Notes under the pieces: generated by a model
The model's database searches: none
Told to the model about the DNA's origin: nothing
The model's input: only the letters and a program-made list of their open reading frames with translations
Part shown: positions 31,079 through 38,155 of the stretch, in pieces
Numbering within the stretch: position 1 is the stretch's first letter
Layout: each line of letters opens with the position of its first letter
Position numbers and translations under genes: made by a program
Source: Pannonibacter sp. XCT-53
GTDB taxonomy: Bacteria > Pseudomonadota > Alphaproteobacteria > Rhizobiales > Stappiaceae
NCBI RefSeq assembly: GCF_009915765.1
Contig: NZ_JAABLQ010000001.1
Span: 186,001-250,000, forward strand
DNA: 64,000 nt
Reading direction: 5' to 3'

Positions 31079-33229
31079 ATGACCGACACCTCCGCCAACG
31101 ATCCGACTGAACCGAAGCAGCCGCGTCCGCCGGTGCCTTCGCTCGGCCTGCCGACGATGGCGGAGTTCTGGGATTCAATCCGCAAGGGCGACGTCGGTCT
31201 GGCCGTCGGCGTGATGATCATCCTCGTGATGCTCATCATGCCGATGCCGGCGATCCTGCTGGACTTCTTCCTCGCCATTTCGATCATCACCTCGGTGATG
31301 ATCCTGATGACGGGCCTGTTCATCCAGAAGCCGCTGGAATTCTCGTCCTTCCCGACCGTCCTCCTGATCTCGACCATGCTGCGTCTGGCGCTCAACCTCG
31401 CCTCGACGCGCCTGATCCTCTCCCACGGTCACGAGGGCACCGATGCCGCCGGACAGGTCATCCAGTCCTTCGGCAACTTCGTCATGGGCGGCAACTTCGT
31501 CATCGGCGTGATCGTGTTCGCGATCCTGGTGATCGTGAACTTCGTCGTCATCACCAAGGGTTCGGGCCGTATCGCGGAAGTGGCCGCCCGCTTCACCCTC
31601 GACGCCATGCCCGGCAAGCAGATGGCAATCGACGCCGACCTGTCTGCCGGCCTCATCGACGAGGCGGAAGCCAAGCGGCGGCGCAAGGAGCTGGAGGAGG
31701 AGAGCACCTTCTTCGGCGCCATGGACGGTGCGTCGAAATTCGTGCGCGGCGATGCCATCGCCGGCCTGCTGATCACCTTCATCAACATCATCGGTGGCAT
31801 CATCATCGGCGTCGCCCAGATGGGGCTGACCTTCGGCGAGGCGGCCGAGAACTACACGATCCTGACCGTCGGTGACGGTCTGGTGTCGCAGATCCCCGCC
31901 CTGATCGTCTCCACCGCCGCCGGTATCCTGGTGTCCAAGGCCGGCGTCAGCGGCTCGGCCGACAAGGCGCTGGTCGCCCAGTTCACCGGCTATCCGAAGG
32001 CGCTGGGCATGTCGGCCTTCGTCATGGTGGCGCTGTCCCTGCTGCCGGGCATCCCGATGATCCCGTTCCTCGGTCTTGCCGGTCTGGCGGCCTGGCTTGC
32101 GATCAAGGCCGGCAACGCCAAGAAACTCTCGGCCTTCAAGGCGGCGGCCGTGAAGGCCGTCGAGACGGCGCCGAAGCCCCCGGCCGAACCGCCGATCACC
32201 GACGCGCTGAAGATGGACGAGCTCAGGATCGAGCTGGGCTACGCGCTGCTGCCGCTCATCAACGGCCAGCAGACCGGGCAGCCGGACCAGCTGACGGAGC
32301 AGATCAAGGCGCTGCGCCGGCAGATTGCTGCCGACATGGGCATCATCATGCCGCCGGTGCGTATCCTCGACAACATCCAGCTCGGCGCCAACGACTACAC
32401 CATCAAGGTCAAGGAGGTGGAGGCCGGCAAGGGGACGCTCTACCCCAACCGCTTCATGGTGATGGATCCGGCCGGCGGTCAGGTGAAGCTGCCCGGCACC
32501 AACACGACCGAGCCCACCTTCGGCCTGCCGGCCACCTGGATCGAGGCCATCTACCGCGAGGATGCGTCGCTGCGCGGCTACACGGTGGTCGATCCGGCCA
32601 CGGTTCTCTCCACCCATCTGACCGAAACGATCAAGGCCAACGTTGCCGAGCTGGTCACCTATGCCGATGTGCAGAAGCTTCTCAAGGAGCTGAAGGGCGA
32701 GCAGGCCAAGCTGGTGGAGGATCTCATCCCGACCCAGATCACCGTCTCGGGCATCCAGCGGGTGCTGCAGACGCTGCTGGCCGAGCGCGTGTCGGTGCGC
32801 GATCTGGGCACGATCCTCGAAGGCGTCGCGGAGGCGGCCGGCTTTACCCGCAACACCAACACCATCGCCGAGCATGTGCGTGCGCGGCTGGCGCGCCAGA
32901 TCTGCGCCGCCAACATGTCGCCGGGCGGCTATCTGCCGCTGGTTGCCCTGTCCCCTCGCTGGGAACAGTCCTTCATCGAGTCCATCGTCGGGGAGGGGGA
33001 TGACCGGCAGCTGGCCATGCAGCCGTCGAAGCTGCAGGAATTCGTCACCCTCGTGCGTGATGCCTTCGAGAAGGCGGCGCAGCAGGGCGAGGTACCCGTG
33101 CTCCTGACCTCGCCGCAGACCCGTCCCTTCGTCCGCTCGATCGTCGAGCGTTTCCGCGCGCACACGACGGTCATGAGCCAGAACGAGGTGCATCCCCGCG
33201 TCAAGCTGAAGACCATCGGGTCGATCTGA
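31079..33229 (+). CDS. flhA: Flagellar export apparatus protein FlhA
   Basis: The 716-residue protein has about eight membrane helices in residues 35-345 and the FHIPEP loop (GSGRIAEVAARFTLDAMPGK, then DADLSAGLIDEAEAKRRR). The large cytoplasmic part from about 375 forms the nonameric docking ring for export substrates. It is the export gate of the type III flagellar secretion system. It starts 32 nt after flbD and ends the operon. Length is normal. Confidence 0.95.
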   Translation: MTDTSANDPTEPKQPRPPVPSLGLPTMAEFWDSIRKGDVGLAVGVMIILVMLIMPMPAILLDFFLAISIITSVMILMTGLFIQKPLEFSSFPTVLLISTMLRLALNLASTRLILSHGHEGTDAAGQVIQSFGNFVMGGNFVIGVIVFAILVIVNFVVITKGSGRIAEVAARFTLDAMPGKQMAIDADLSAGLIDEAEAKRRRKELEEESTFFGAMDGASKFVRGDAIAGLLITFINIIGGIIIGVAQMGLTFGEAAENYTILTVGDGLVSQIPALIVSTAAGILVSKAGVSGSADKALVAQFTGYPKALGMSAFVMVALSLLPGIPMIPFLGLAGLAAWLAIKAGNAKKLSAFKAAAVKAVETAPKPPAEPPITDALKMDELRIELGYALLPLINGQQTGQPDQLTEQIKALRRQIAADMGIIMPPVRILDNIQLGANDYTIKVKEVEAGKGTLYPNRFMVMDPAGGQVKLPGTNTTEPTFGLPATWIEAIYREDASLRGYTVVDPATVLSTHLTETIKANVAELVTYADVQKLLKELKGEQAKLVEDLIPTQITVSGIQRVLQTLLAERVSVRDLGTILEGVAEAAGFTRNTNTIAEHVRARLARQICAANMSPGGYLPLVALSPRWEQSFIESIVGEGDDRQLAMQPSKLQEFVTLVRDAFEKAAQQGEVPVLLTSPQTRPFVRSIVERFRAHTTVMSQNEVHPRVKLKTIGSI

Positions 33230-33240
33230 GGTGTGGGCCC

Positions 33241-33310
33241 GTTCAGACCGGCAGGGTCAGACCAGCAGGGTCAGACCAGCAGGGTCAGACCGGCAGGGTC
33301 AGACCAGCAG
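33241..33310 (+). repeat. 14-bp tandem repeat (five copies)
   Basis: Five direct copies of GGTCAGACCRGCAG run from just after the flhA stop into the 3' end of the minus-strand small gene. The unit varies only at one position, apart from one base change in the first copy. On the minus strand, the last codons and stop of the small gene are formed by a repeat unit, so copy number may affect its C-terminus. Confidence 0.85.
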
Positions 33311-33541
33311 GTTCAGGCGCGACAGGGCGGAGGCGGTGCTGATCGCGCTGCCCTGGAAGGCGTTGTAGGTCTGCTGCTGCGACACGGTGACGGCCGTCTG
33401 GAAGACCGAACTCTGGATCTGCTGGGACAGCATCTGGGTTCTTTCGATGCCCTTGCGGCGTTGCGCCGCCCACGCGTCATTGTAGTCCTTCAGCGTGACG
33501 CGCTCGTTTCTCTGTCCGAATTTGTTGCCGATGCCGCTCAT
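33299..33541 (-). CDS. Small protein downstream of flhA, probably CtrA-controlled
   Basis: The 80-residue protein starts at ATG 33541 (MSGIGNKFGQRNERVT). It is not recognised. It has a basic, aromatic N-terminal part (LKDYNDAWAAQRRKGIE) and a C-terminal Gln/Ser/Thr/Ala-rich helix (VFQTAVTVSQQQTYNAF, then SAISTASALSRL), similar in style to the helices of axial flagellar proteins. A perfect TTAA-N7-TTAA box is 24-38 nt upstream. The frame also has starts at 33562 and 33571, but those lie in or beside the box. A flagellar or cell-cycle role is inferred from context. Confidence 0.55.
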   Translation of the reverse strand: MSGIGNKFGQRNERVTLKDYNDAWAAQRRKGIERTQMLSQQIQSSVFQTAVTVSQQQTYNAFQGSAISTASALSRLNLLV

Positions 33542-33564
33542 GAGAAAAGGGTGGCCGATCATGG

Positions 33565-33579
33565 TTAACACACGGTTAA
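33565..33579. promoter_or_regulatory. Perfect CtrA box (TTAA-N7-TTAA)
   Basis: TTAACACACGGTTAA matches the full consensus, within TTAACACACGGTTAAC. It lies between the minus-strand small gene and the plus-strand GNAT gene (33709) and is closer to the former. Confidence 0.8.
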
Positions 33580-33708
33580 CGCCCGCAATCTGCTTCGAAT
33601 GACGGTTGCCGCCGGTCGGCTTGCGATGCTACTCCGCCCCTGTCCGGGCTGTCCCCTGCCAGACAGCCAGACCCAGAGCGCCTCACGACAGACCTGTCCG
33701 GAGCCCCC

Positions 33709-34317
33709 ATGACCAGCCTCAATCTCGACGGCTACACTGCCGTGCCCGCCGGCAAGATCGCGTTCGTTGTCACCTTTCTGGAGATGACGGCGCGTCCTGT
33801 GCCGCGGGCCCTGCCTGCGCCGGAGGGCGTCACGCTCGTGCCCTGGGTGAAGCCGGACCCGGAGACCTACCTGCCGCTGTTTCGTGCGGTGGGCGATGAC
33901 TGGCTCTGGTTCTCGCGGGTGCGGATGCCGCGCGCGCGCCTGGCCGCCGTTCTCGCCGAGGACACGCGCACCATCCATGTCGCCATGGCCGACGGCGAGC
34001 CGGTCGGGCTTCTCGAACTGGACTTTGCGGACCCGGCAAATGTCGAGCTGGCCTTCTTCGGCCTCGTGCCGCAGGCAACCGGCCGTGGTCTCGGGCGCTG
34101 GCTGATGGAGGCGGGGCTCGACATGGCCTGGGCCCGCCCGCAGACGCGCCGCTTCTTCGTTCACACCTGCACCGGCGACAGCCCGTCCGCGCTCGGCTTC
34201 TACCGCTCCAGCGGCTTCGTGCCGGTGAGCCGGTCGATCGAGATCGTCGACGATCCGCGTCTTCTCGGGGTGCTGCCGGAGACCGCCGGCGCGCATATCC
34301 CGCTGCTGCGGCCCTGA
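33709..34317 (+). CDS. GNAT family N-acetyltransferase
   Basis: The 202-residue protein has the acetyl-CoA-binding motif in LVPQATGRGLGRWLMEAGL (V-x-x-x-x-x-G-R-G-L-G) at about residues 122-140 and the terminal C-motif ALGFYRSSGFVPVSR. The substrate is not predictable. It stands alone, divergent from the CtrA-box small gene, in an AGCCCCC-preceded ATG context. No signal peptide or partner was seen. Confidence 0.85.
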   Translation: MTSLNLDGYTAVPAGKIAFVVTFLEMTARPVPRALPAPEGVTLVPWVKPDPETYLPLFRAVGDDWLWFSRVRMPRARLAAVLAEDTRTIHVAMADGEPVGLLELDFADPANVELAFFGLVPQATGRGLGRWLMEAGLDMAWARPQTRRFFVHTCTGDSPSALGFYRSSGFVPVSRSIEIVDDPRLLGVLPETAGAHIPLLRP

Positions 34318-34566
34318 GCCGGGGCGCGTGCCCCTCTCCCCTCCGCAAGGGCACTCTTGCCGCCCGCACTTTGCCACCCGCGCGCTGCCTCACTGGCCTG
34401 TCCTGTCCTTCTTGCCTCTCTTTCTGGACGGCCTGTCGCGCCAGCCAGTCTCCCCGCTCCATCCCTTGCGTGCCCCGTCCCCGGCCCCTTCGCCGGCACG
34501 TGACGGTTCCTCTGTCTGCCCGGTACGCGGGTTGGCAGCCGGCCACGGCCGTGGTGGCGGTAACAG

Positions 34567-34590
34567 TTAAAATGGCTTAAGAAGGGTTAA
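34567..34590. promoter_or_regulatory. Three TTAA words at 10-bp intervals
   Basis: TTAA occurs at 34567, 34577 and 34587. The gap of six between words is one short of the CtrA spacing, so this is only CtrA-like. It is the sole feature noticed in the 34318-34710 gap and is about 120 nt before the next gene; another TTAACG is near 34676. Confidence 0.35.
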
Positions 34591-34710
34591 CCAAACCGCC
34601 GACATTGCCGGTGGACGAGTGCAGTCGGGACGGGGCCGACGGTTTTCCCGCCGGCCGCTTCCGGTAAAAGTCCGCTTAACGATTGTGGCGTCCCCGAACC
34701 TGGAATCACC

Positions 34711-35313
34711 ATGGCCAACGAACAGAGCAGCGGCTCCCCCACGAATGTCGTGCCCCACGCGAAGGTGCGCAGCCTGCGCGATGCCATTCGCAAGGTCCGC
34801 CTCGGCGAGGCCGAACGCGCCGATGTGGTGATCGAGCTGCAGGAGACCGAGCGCACGCGCCTCGAGATGCTGGCCGACGAGCTGACCGACGTCTTCCGCG
34901 AAGTGCCGGAGAACGACGACCAGTTCTCCTTCCAGATCGTCCCGGGCTCGACGCCGCGCCTGTGGATCGACATGACCAGCCACATCGCTGTCGGTGGCGA
35001 CCGCCGCACCTACCGCTTCCTCAAGGACACCCGCCTTGGCCGGGTCGTCATTCTCGAGACGGCGGATCTGGACGACATGGCCGACTGCGTCACCGAATAC
35101 ATTGCCGAGCGCATCATCGAGCGCGAGCGCGCGCTGGAGGGGGACTGGCTCGACAAGCGCATGAAGGCCGCGATTGCCGGTGAGCAGGCAGCCGTCGCCT
35201 CCGGTCGCGCGGCCTCCGCCTGGGGCCCGGTGCTGGTGGCGTTTCTCGGCGGCATCCTCGCCGGCATGGTGGCCCTCGTGGCCTATGCCTGGTTCGCCAA
35301 TCCGATGGGCTGA
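34711..35313 (+). CDS. Conserved hypothetical protein with C-terminal membrane anchor
   Basis: The 200-residue protein has an acidic, helical N-terminal part (VRSLRDAIRKVRLGEAERADVVIELQETERTRLEMLADEL), a central beta domain (FSFQIVPGSTPRLWIDM, YRFLKDTRLGRVVILE), a basic linker, and one membrane helix at about 172-196. This looks like a tail-anchored cytoplasmic protein conserved in alphaproteobacteria. No enzyme motif was seen. The ATG at 34711 follows CCTGGAATCACC; the upstream gap contains TTAA words. Confidence 0.7.
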   Translation: MANEQSSGSPTNVVPHAKVRSLRDAIRKVRLGEAERADVVIELQETERTRLEMLADELTDVFREVPENDDQFSFQIVPGSTPRLWIDMTSHIAVGGDRRTYRFLKDTRLGRVVILETADLDDMADCVTEYIAERIIERERALEGDWLDKRMKAAIAGEQAAVASGRAASAWGPVLVAFLGGILAGMVALVAYAWFANPMG

Positions 35314-35323
35314 GCCCGGCGGC

Positions 35324-36247
35324 TCAGCGTCTGCGGCGCGGGATCGTCAGGTCGGCCCGGTCGATCTCCTCGATGCCGCCATCGATGGTCCGGAAGCCGC
35401 GTTCCTCCAGGCTGCAGGTCCAGCCGGCATCCCCGGCGGCGGTGATCGTGAACAGATTGTAGCGGGCCGCCGGCTTGCGGCCACCCGGCGCATGGCTTGC
35501 CGACGGCACGCCGATCACCGGCACCGGTCCATCCGGCCCCTCGATGCTGGTGCGGCTGTCGACATGCGTGTGCCCGTGCAGCACCAGTTCCGCGCCGGCG
35601 CGCTTGATGGCCGCGCGGACGCGGGAGGCATCTTCCAGCCGCTTGTACCAGCTTGTCGCGCCCTGAAACGGCGGGTGGTGGATCAGCACGACCCGGAACA
35701 GGCCTTCCTCGCCCAGCCCCGCCAGCACCTCGGTCAGCCGCCGGGTCTGGCGCACGCCGACCCGACCGGTGGCAAAGCCCGGCGCCGTGGCGCGGGCGGT
35801 CGACACGCCGACCAGGGCCAGCGGTCCGCGACGGCGGACATAGGGAAAATGCGCCGTGCCTGGATGAGCCATCGGCGTGCCGTCGCCGGTCATGAAGGCG
35901 CTCCAGGCCTCCATCGCGCTTCTCAGCGCGCCGGGAACATAGGCGTCATGGTTGCCGGGCACGACGGACAGGCGCTCGGGGGCCGCGACGGCGCCGAGCC
36001 AGGCGCTGGCGGCGGCGATTTCCGAGGGGAGGGCAATGTTGACGAGGTCGCCGGTCAGGGCAATGTGATCGGGGGTGCGCTGCTCCATGTCGTCGAGCAG
36101 CCGGGCCAGATAGTCGCCGCCCATGGCGCGCAGGCGGTTGCGCCGCCAGTTGACGTAGCCGAGCACCCGCTTCGACAGGAGCTGGAGAAGGCTCGGGTCG
36201 GGGAGGGGACCGAGATGCGGATCGGAGAAATGGGCCAGTCGGAACAT
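35324..36247 (-). CDS. Calcineurin-like metallophosphoesterase
   Basis: The 307-residue protein has all metal-binding motifs of the family: FSDPHLG (residues 6-12), LTGDLVN, VVPGNHDAY, LIHHPPF and LHGHTHVD. It probably hydrolyses a phosphodiester or phosphomonoester; the substrate is not known. Start 36247 gives MFRLAHFSDPHLG, typical of relatives; an in-frame ATG three codons upstream (36256) is possible. It converges on the anchored protein gene with a 10-nt gap. Confidence 0.88.
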   Translation of the reverse strand: MFRLAHFSDPHLGPLPDPSLLQLLSKRVLGYVNWRRNRLRAMGGDYLARLLDDMEQRTPDHIALTGDLVNIALPSEIAAASAWLGAVAAPERLSVVPGNHDAYVPGALRSAMEAWSAFMTGDGTPMAHPGTAHFPYVRRRGPLALVGVSTARATAPGFATGRVGVRQTRRLTEVLAGLGEEGLFRVVLIHHPPFQGATSWYKRLEDASRVRAAIKRAGAELVLHGHTHVDSRTSIEGPDGPVPVIGVPSASHAPGGRKPAARYNLFTITAAGDAGWTCSLEERGFRTIDGGIEEIDRADLTIPRRRR

Positions 36248-36304
36248 GGCTGGCATGTTCTGTGTCGGCCCGGTCCGGTCAAGGGCCTACGGCTGCCCGG
36301 CATG

Positions 36305-36341
36305 AAAAAAAACGCCCGGGGGAGGCCGGGCGTCTTTTTGG
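36305..36341 (-). terminator. Bidirectional-looking terminator downstream of the 38-aa gene
   Basis: An 8-bp stem ACGCCCGG / CCGGGCGT with a short GA-rich loop is flanked by an A run on the left and CTTTTTG on the right. On the minus strand the A run becomes a T run, so it terminates transcription from the small gene at 36491. Confidence 0.85.
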
Positions 36342-36374
36342 GGTCAACTCATCGCAGCCGTCGCCGGCGCAGCC

Positions 36375-36491
36375 TCACGAGGCGCTGAAGGTCGACAGGG
36401 TTGCGCGGATACGCGGGTTGCTCAGGTCGATTTCCGGCTTCCAGGTGAAGCGGGAGGGACGACGGCGACGCGCGAACAGGGCGGTAAACAT
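36375..36491 (-). CDS. Short 38-residue basic protein (small ORF)
   Basis: The small frame begins MFTALFARRRRPSRFTW after a GAGACC-type ribosome binding site and ends LSTFSAS. It is strongly basic at the N-terminus. A canonical terminator lies 34 nt downstream on the same strand. On the minus strand an upstream TTGTGC and an AT-rich ATTATATAT (about 36568-36579) form a possible promoter. Promoter, ribosome site, frame and terminator together make a short independent gene likely. Function is unknown. Confidence 0.5.
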   Translation of the reverse strand: MFTALFARRRRPSRFTWKPEIDLSNPRIRATLSTFSAS

Positions 36492-36722
36492 GGGGGTCTC
36501 TTTTGGTTTCCGGCGAGAGCCTTGCCCAGGGATTGTGCAAGTTGCTGCCCGCTTTTTCATCGGAATGAGCGATATATAATCCTTCTTCGCAGATGCACAA
36601 TCCAGCTTTCCGGTAGGTCAGACCTGCGCGCGGCGCATGGCCGGTAAAGGCCGTCTTCACGTTTTGCCTTGAGAACGCCATCAAGGCTTGTCTTGGCCCC
36701 GGTGATCGGCATAAGTGCGGCC

Positions 36723-37205
36723 ATGCAGTTCCTCCTGTCCATGCTTCCGGCCCGCCTGACCCGTCGCATCATCCATGGCGCCGCCCTGGTGCGCCACGCC
36801 CACACCCTCGGCGTCCGGGTCATCGTGCGGGATGCGGCCGGCTATGTGCTTCTGGTGCGTCACACCTACCTGCCGGGCTGGTATCTTCCCGGTGGCGGCG
36901 TTGATGTGGGGGAGACCCTGAGCGAGGCGGCGGCCCGCGAGATCTTCGAGGAGACCGGTATCCGCGCCCGGGGCGAGCCGGTGCTGCTCGGCCTCTATCA
37001 CAACCGCGAGACCACCCGCCGCGACCATGTCGCCCTGTTCGAGCTGCCCGACTGGGATCCGCCCACGCGCTCGCCGGTGCCGAATGCGGAGATCGCCGAG
37101 GCGCGGTTCTTTGCGCCGGACCAGCTGCCGCCGGACATCACCAGCGCCACCGCCCGCCGGTTGGACGAGCTGGCCGGACGGATGGCCCGCAGCGCGCTCT
37201 GGTGA
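36723..37205 (+). CDS. Nudix hydrolase
   Basis: The 160-residue protein has the complete Nudix box, GGVDVGETLSEAAAREIFEETGI-type (G-x5-E-x7-RE-x2-EE-x-G), at about residues 58-80, preceded by LVRHTYLPGWYLPGGG. The substrate, a nucleoside diphosphate derivative, is unknown. The start ATG 36723 is chosen because the upstream alternative is a TTG at 36669. It is close to a second Nudix gene in this window (46031) but only shares the box. Confidence 0.88.
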   Translation: MQFLLSMLPARLTRRIIHGAALVRHAHTLGVRVIVRDAAGYVLLVRHTYLPGWYLPGGGVDVGETLSEAAAREIFEETGIRARGEPVLLGLYHNRETTRRDHVALFELPDWDPPTRSPVPNAEIAEARFFAPDQLPPDITSATARRLDELAGRMARSALW

Positions 37206-37424
37206 GAACGTGATTTTTTCGTGGACCGGCAGGCGCGACGCGTGTTAGTGCGATTCCCGTGGGCTGCACGCTTGGCAGCCGGAGCAGGATCACCATGATC
37301 GCATGCCATGACCAGCGACGACGACGTTGCCGACGAGACAGGATCTCGTCCGCCTTCGCGCGTCTGGGGCATGGCTGCTGAGCGGGACTTCCGCCTCGGC
37401 GGATCCGGGCAACGGACGTGACTG

Positions 37425-37949
37425 ATGTCCATCTCTGCCCAGGATCCCCTGACCATGAAAGCCGACACCTGGTTCATTCGCCTCGAGCACGCCTGCGACG
37501 AGGCCGCCGTTGACGCCCTGCAAGCTGCTGCCTTCGGCCCGGGCCGCTTTGCCCGGACCGCCTTCCGCATCCGCGAAGGGGTGCCGCAGGATGATCGCCT
37601 GTGTTTCGTCGGTCTGGCCGGCGACCAGGTGGCCGGCTCCGTCCGGCTGACGCCGATCCGCATCGGCACGACGCCTGCCCAGCTGCTCGGACCGCTCACG
37701 GTGGCTCCGGAGTACAAGAACCGCGGACTTGGCCGGCTGCTGATGCGCACCGCGCTCGACGAGGCGCGGCGGCTTGGCGAAACGGCCGTCCTGCTGGTCG
37801 GCGATCCTCCCTATTACGGGCCTTTCGGCTTCGAGCACGTTCCGCTCGGCCGGATCGTGCTGCCCGGACCGGTCGATCCCAACCGCCTGCTCGTGGCCAT
37901 GCTTGACGGCGCGCCGATGCCGGAGGGACCCGTCCGCGGCGGCCGCTGA
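37425..37949 (+). CDS. GNAT family N-acetyltransferase (YhbS-like)
   Basis: The 174-residue protein has the acetyl-CoA motif LTVAPEYKNRGLGRLLMRTAL and the YYGPFGFEHVPLG motif typical of YhbS-like acetyltransferases. The substrate is not known. A second in-frame ATG (37455) could also be the start. The stop codon lies inside the first unit of a 52-bp tandem repeat array; the last residues (RGGR) are part of it. Confidence 0.85.
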   Translation: MSISAQDPLTMKADTWFIRLEHACDEAAVDALQAAAFGPGRFARTAFRIREGVPQDDRLCFVGLAGDQVAGSVRLTPIRIGTTPAQLLGPLTVAPEYKNRGLGRLLMRTALDEARRLGETAVLLVGDPPYYGPFGFEHVPLGRIVLPGPVDPNRLLVAMLDGAPMPEGPVRGGR

Positions 37950-38141
37950 TCCGTCAGCGGCCAGAGCGGACATCACGCCCACCCTCCGCGGCGGCCGCTG
38001 ATCCGTCAGCGGCCAGAGCGGACATCACGCCCACTCCCCGCGGCGGCCGCTGATCCGTCAGCGGCCAGAGCGGACATCACGCCCACCCTCCGCGGCGGCC
38101 GCTGATCCGTCAGGGGCCAGAGCGGACATCACGCCGACCCG
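37934..38141. repeat. Four tandem copies of a 52-bp hairpin-bearing repeat
   Basis: Units begin at 37934, 37986, 38038 and 38090. The first three are nearly identical and the fourth has several changes. Each contains GGCCGCTGA-TCCG-TCAGCGGCC, a 9-bp inverted repeat with a 4-nt loop. The array occupies the gap between the converging GNAT and membrane protein genes and contributes the GNAT stop codon. The hairpins may end transcription from both sides. Confidence 0.9.
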
Positions 38142-38155
38142 CCAGCGGCCGGGGC

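Noticed and set aside
33241-33310. CRISPR or iteron origin
   Set aside because: 14-bp units have no spacers, no initiator gene is nearby, and they merge into a gene end.
37934-38141. CRISPR array
   Set aside because: Units are contiguous 52-bp direct repeats with no distinct spacers and no cas genes.
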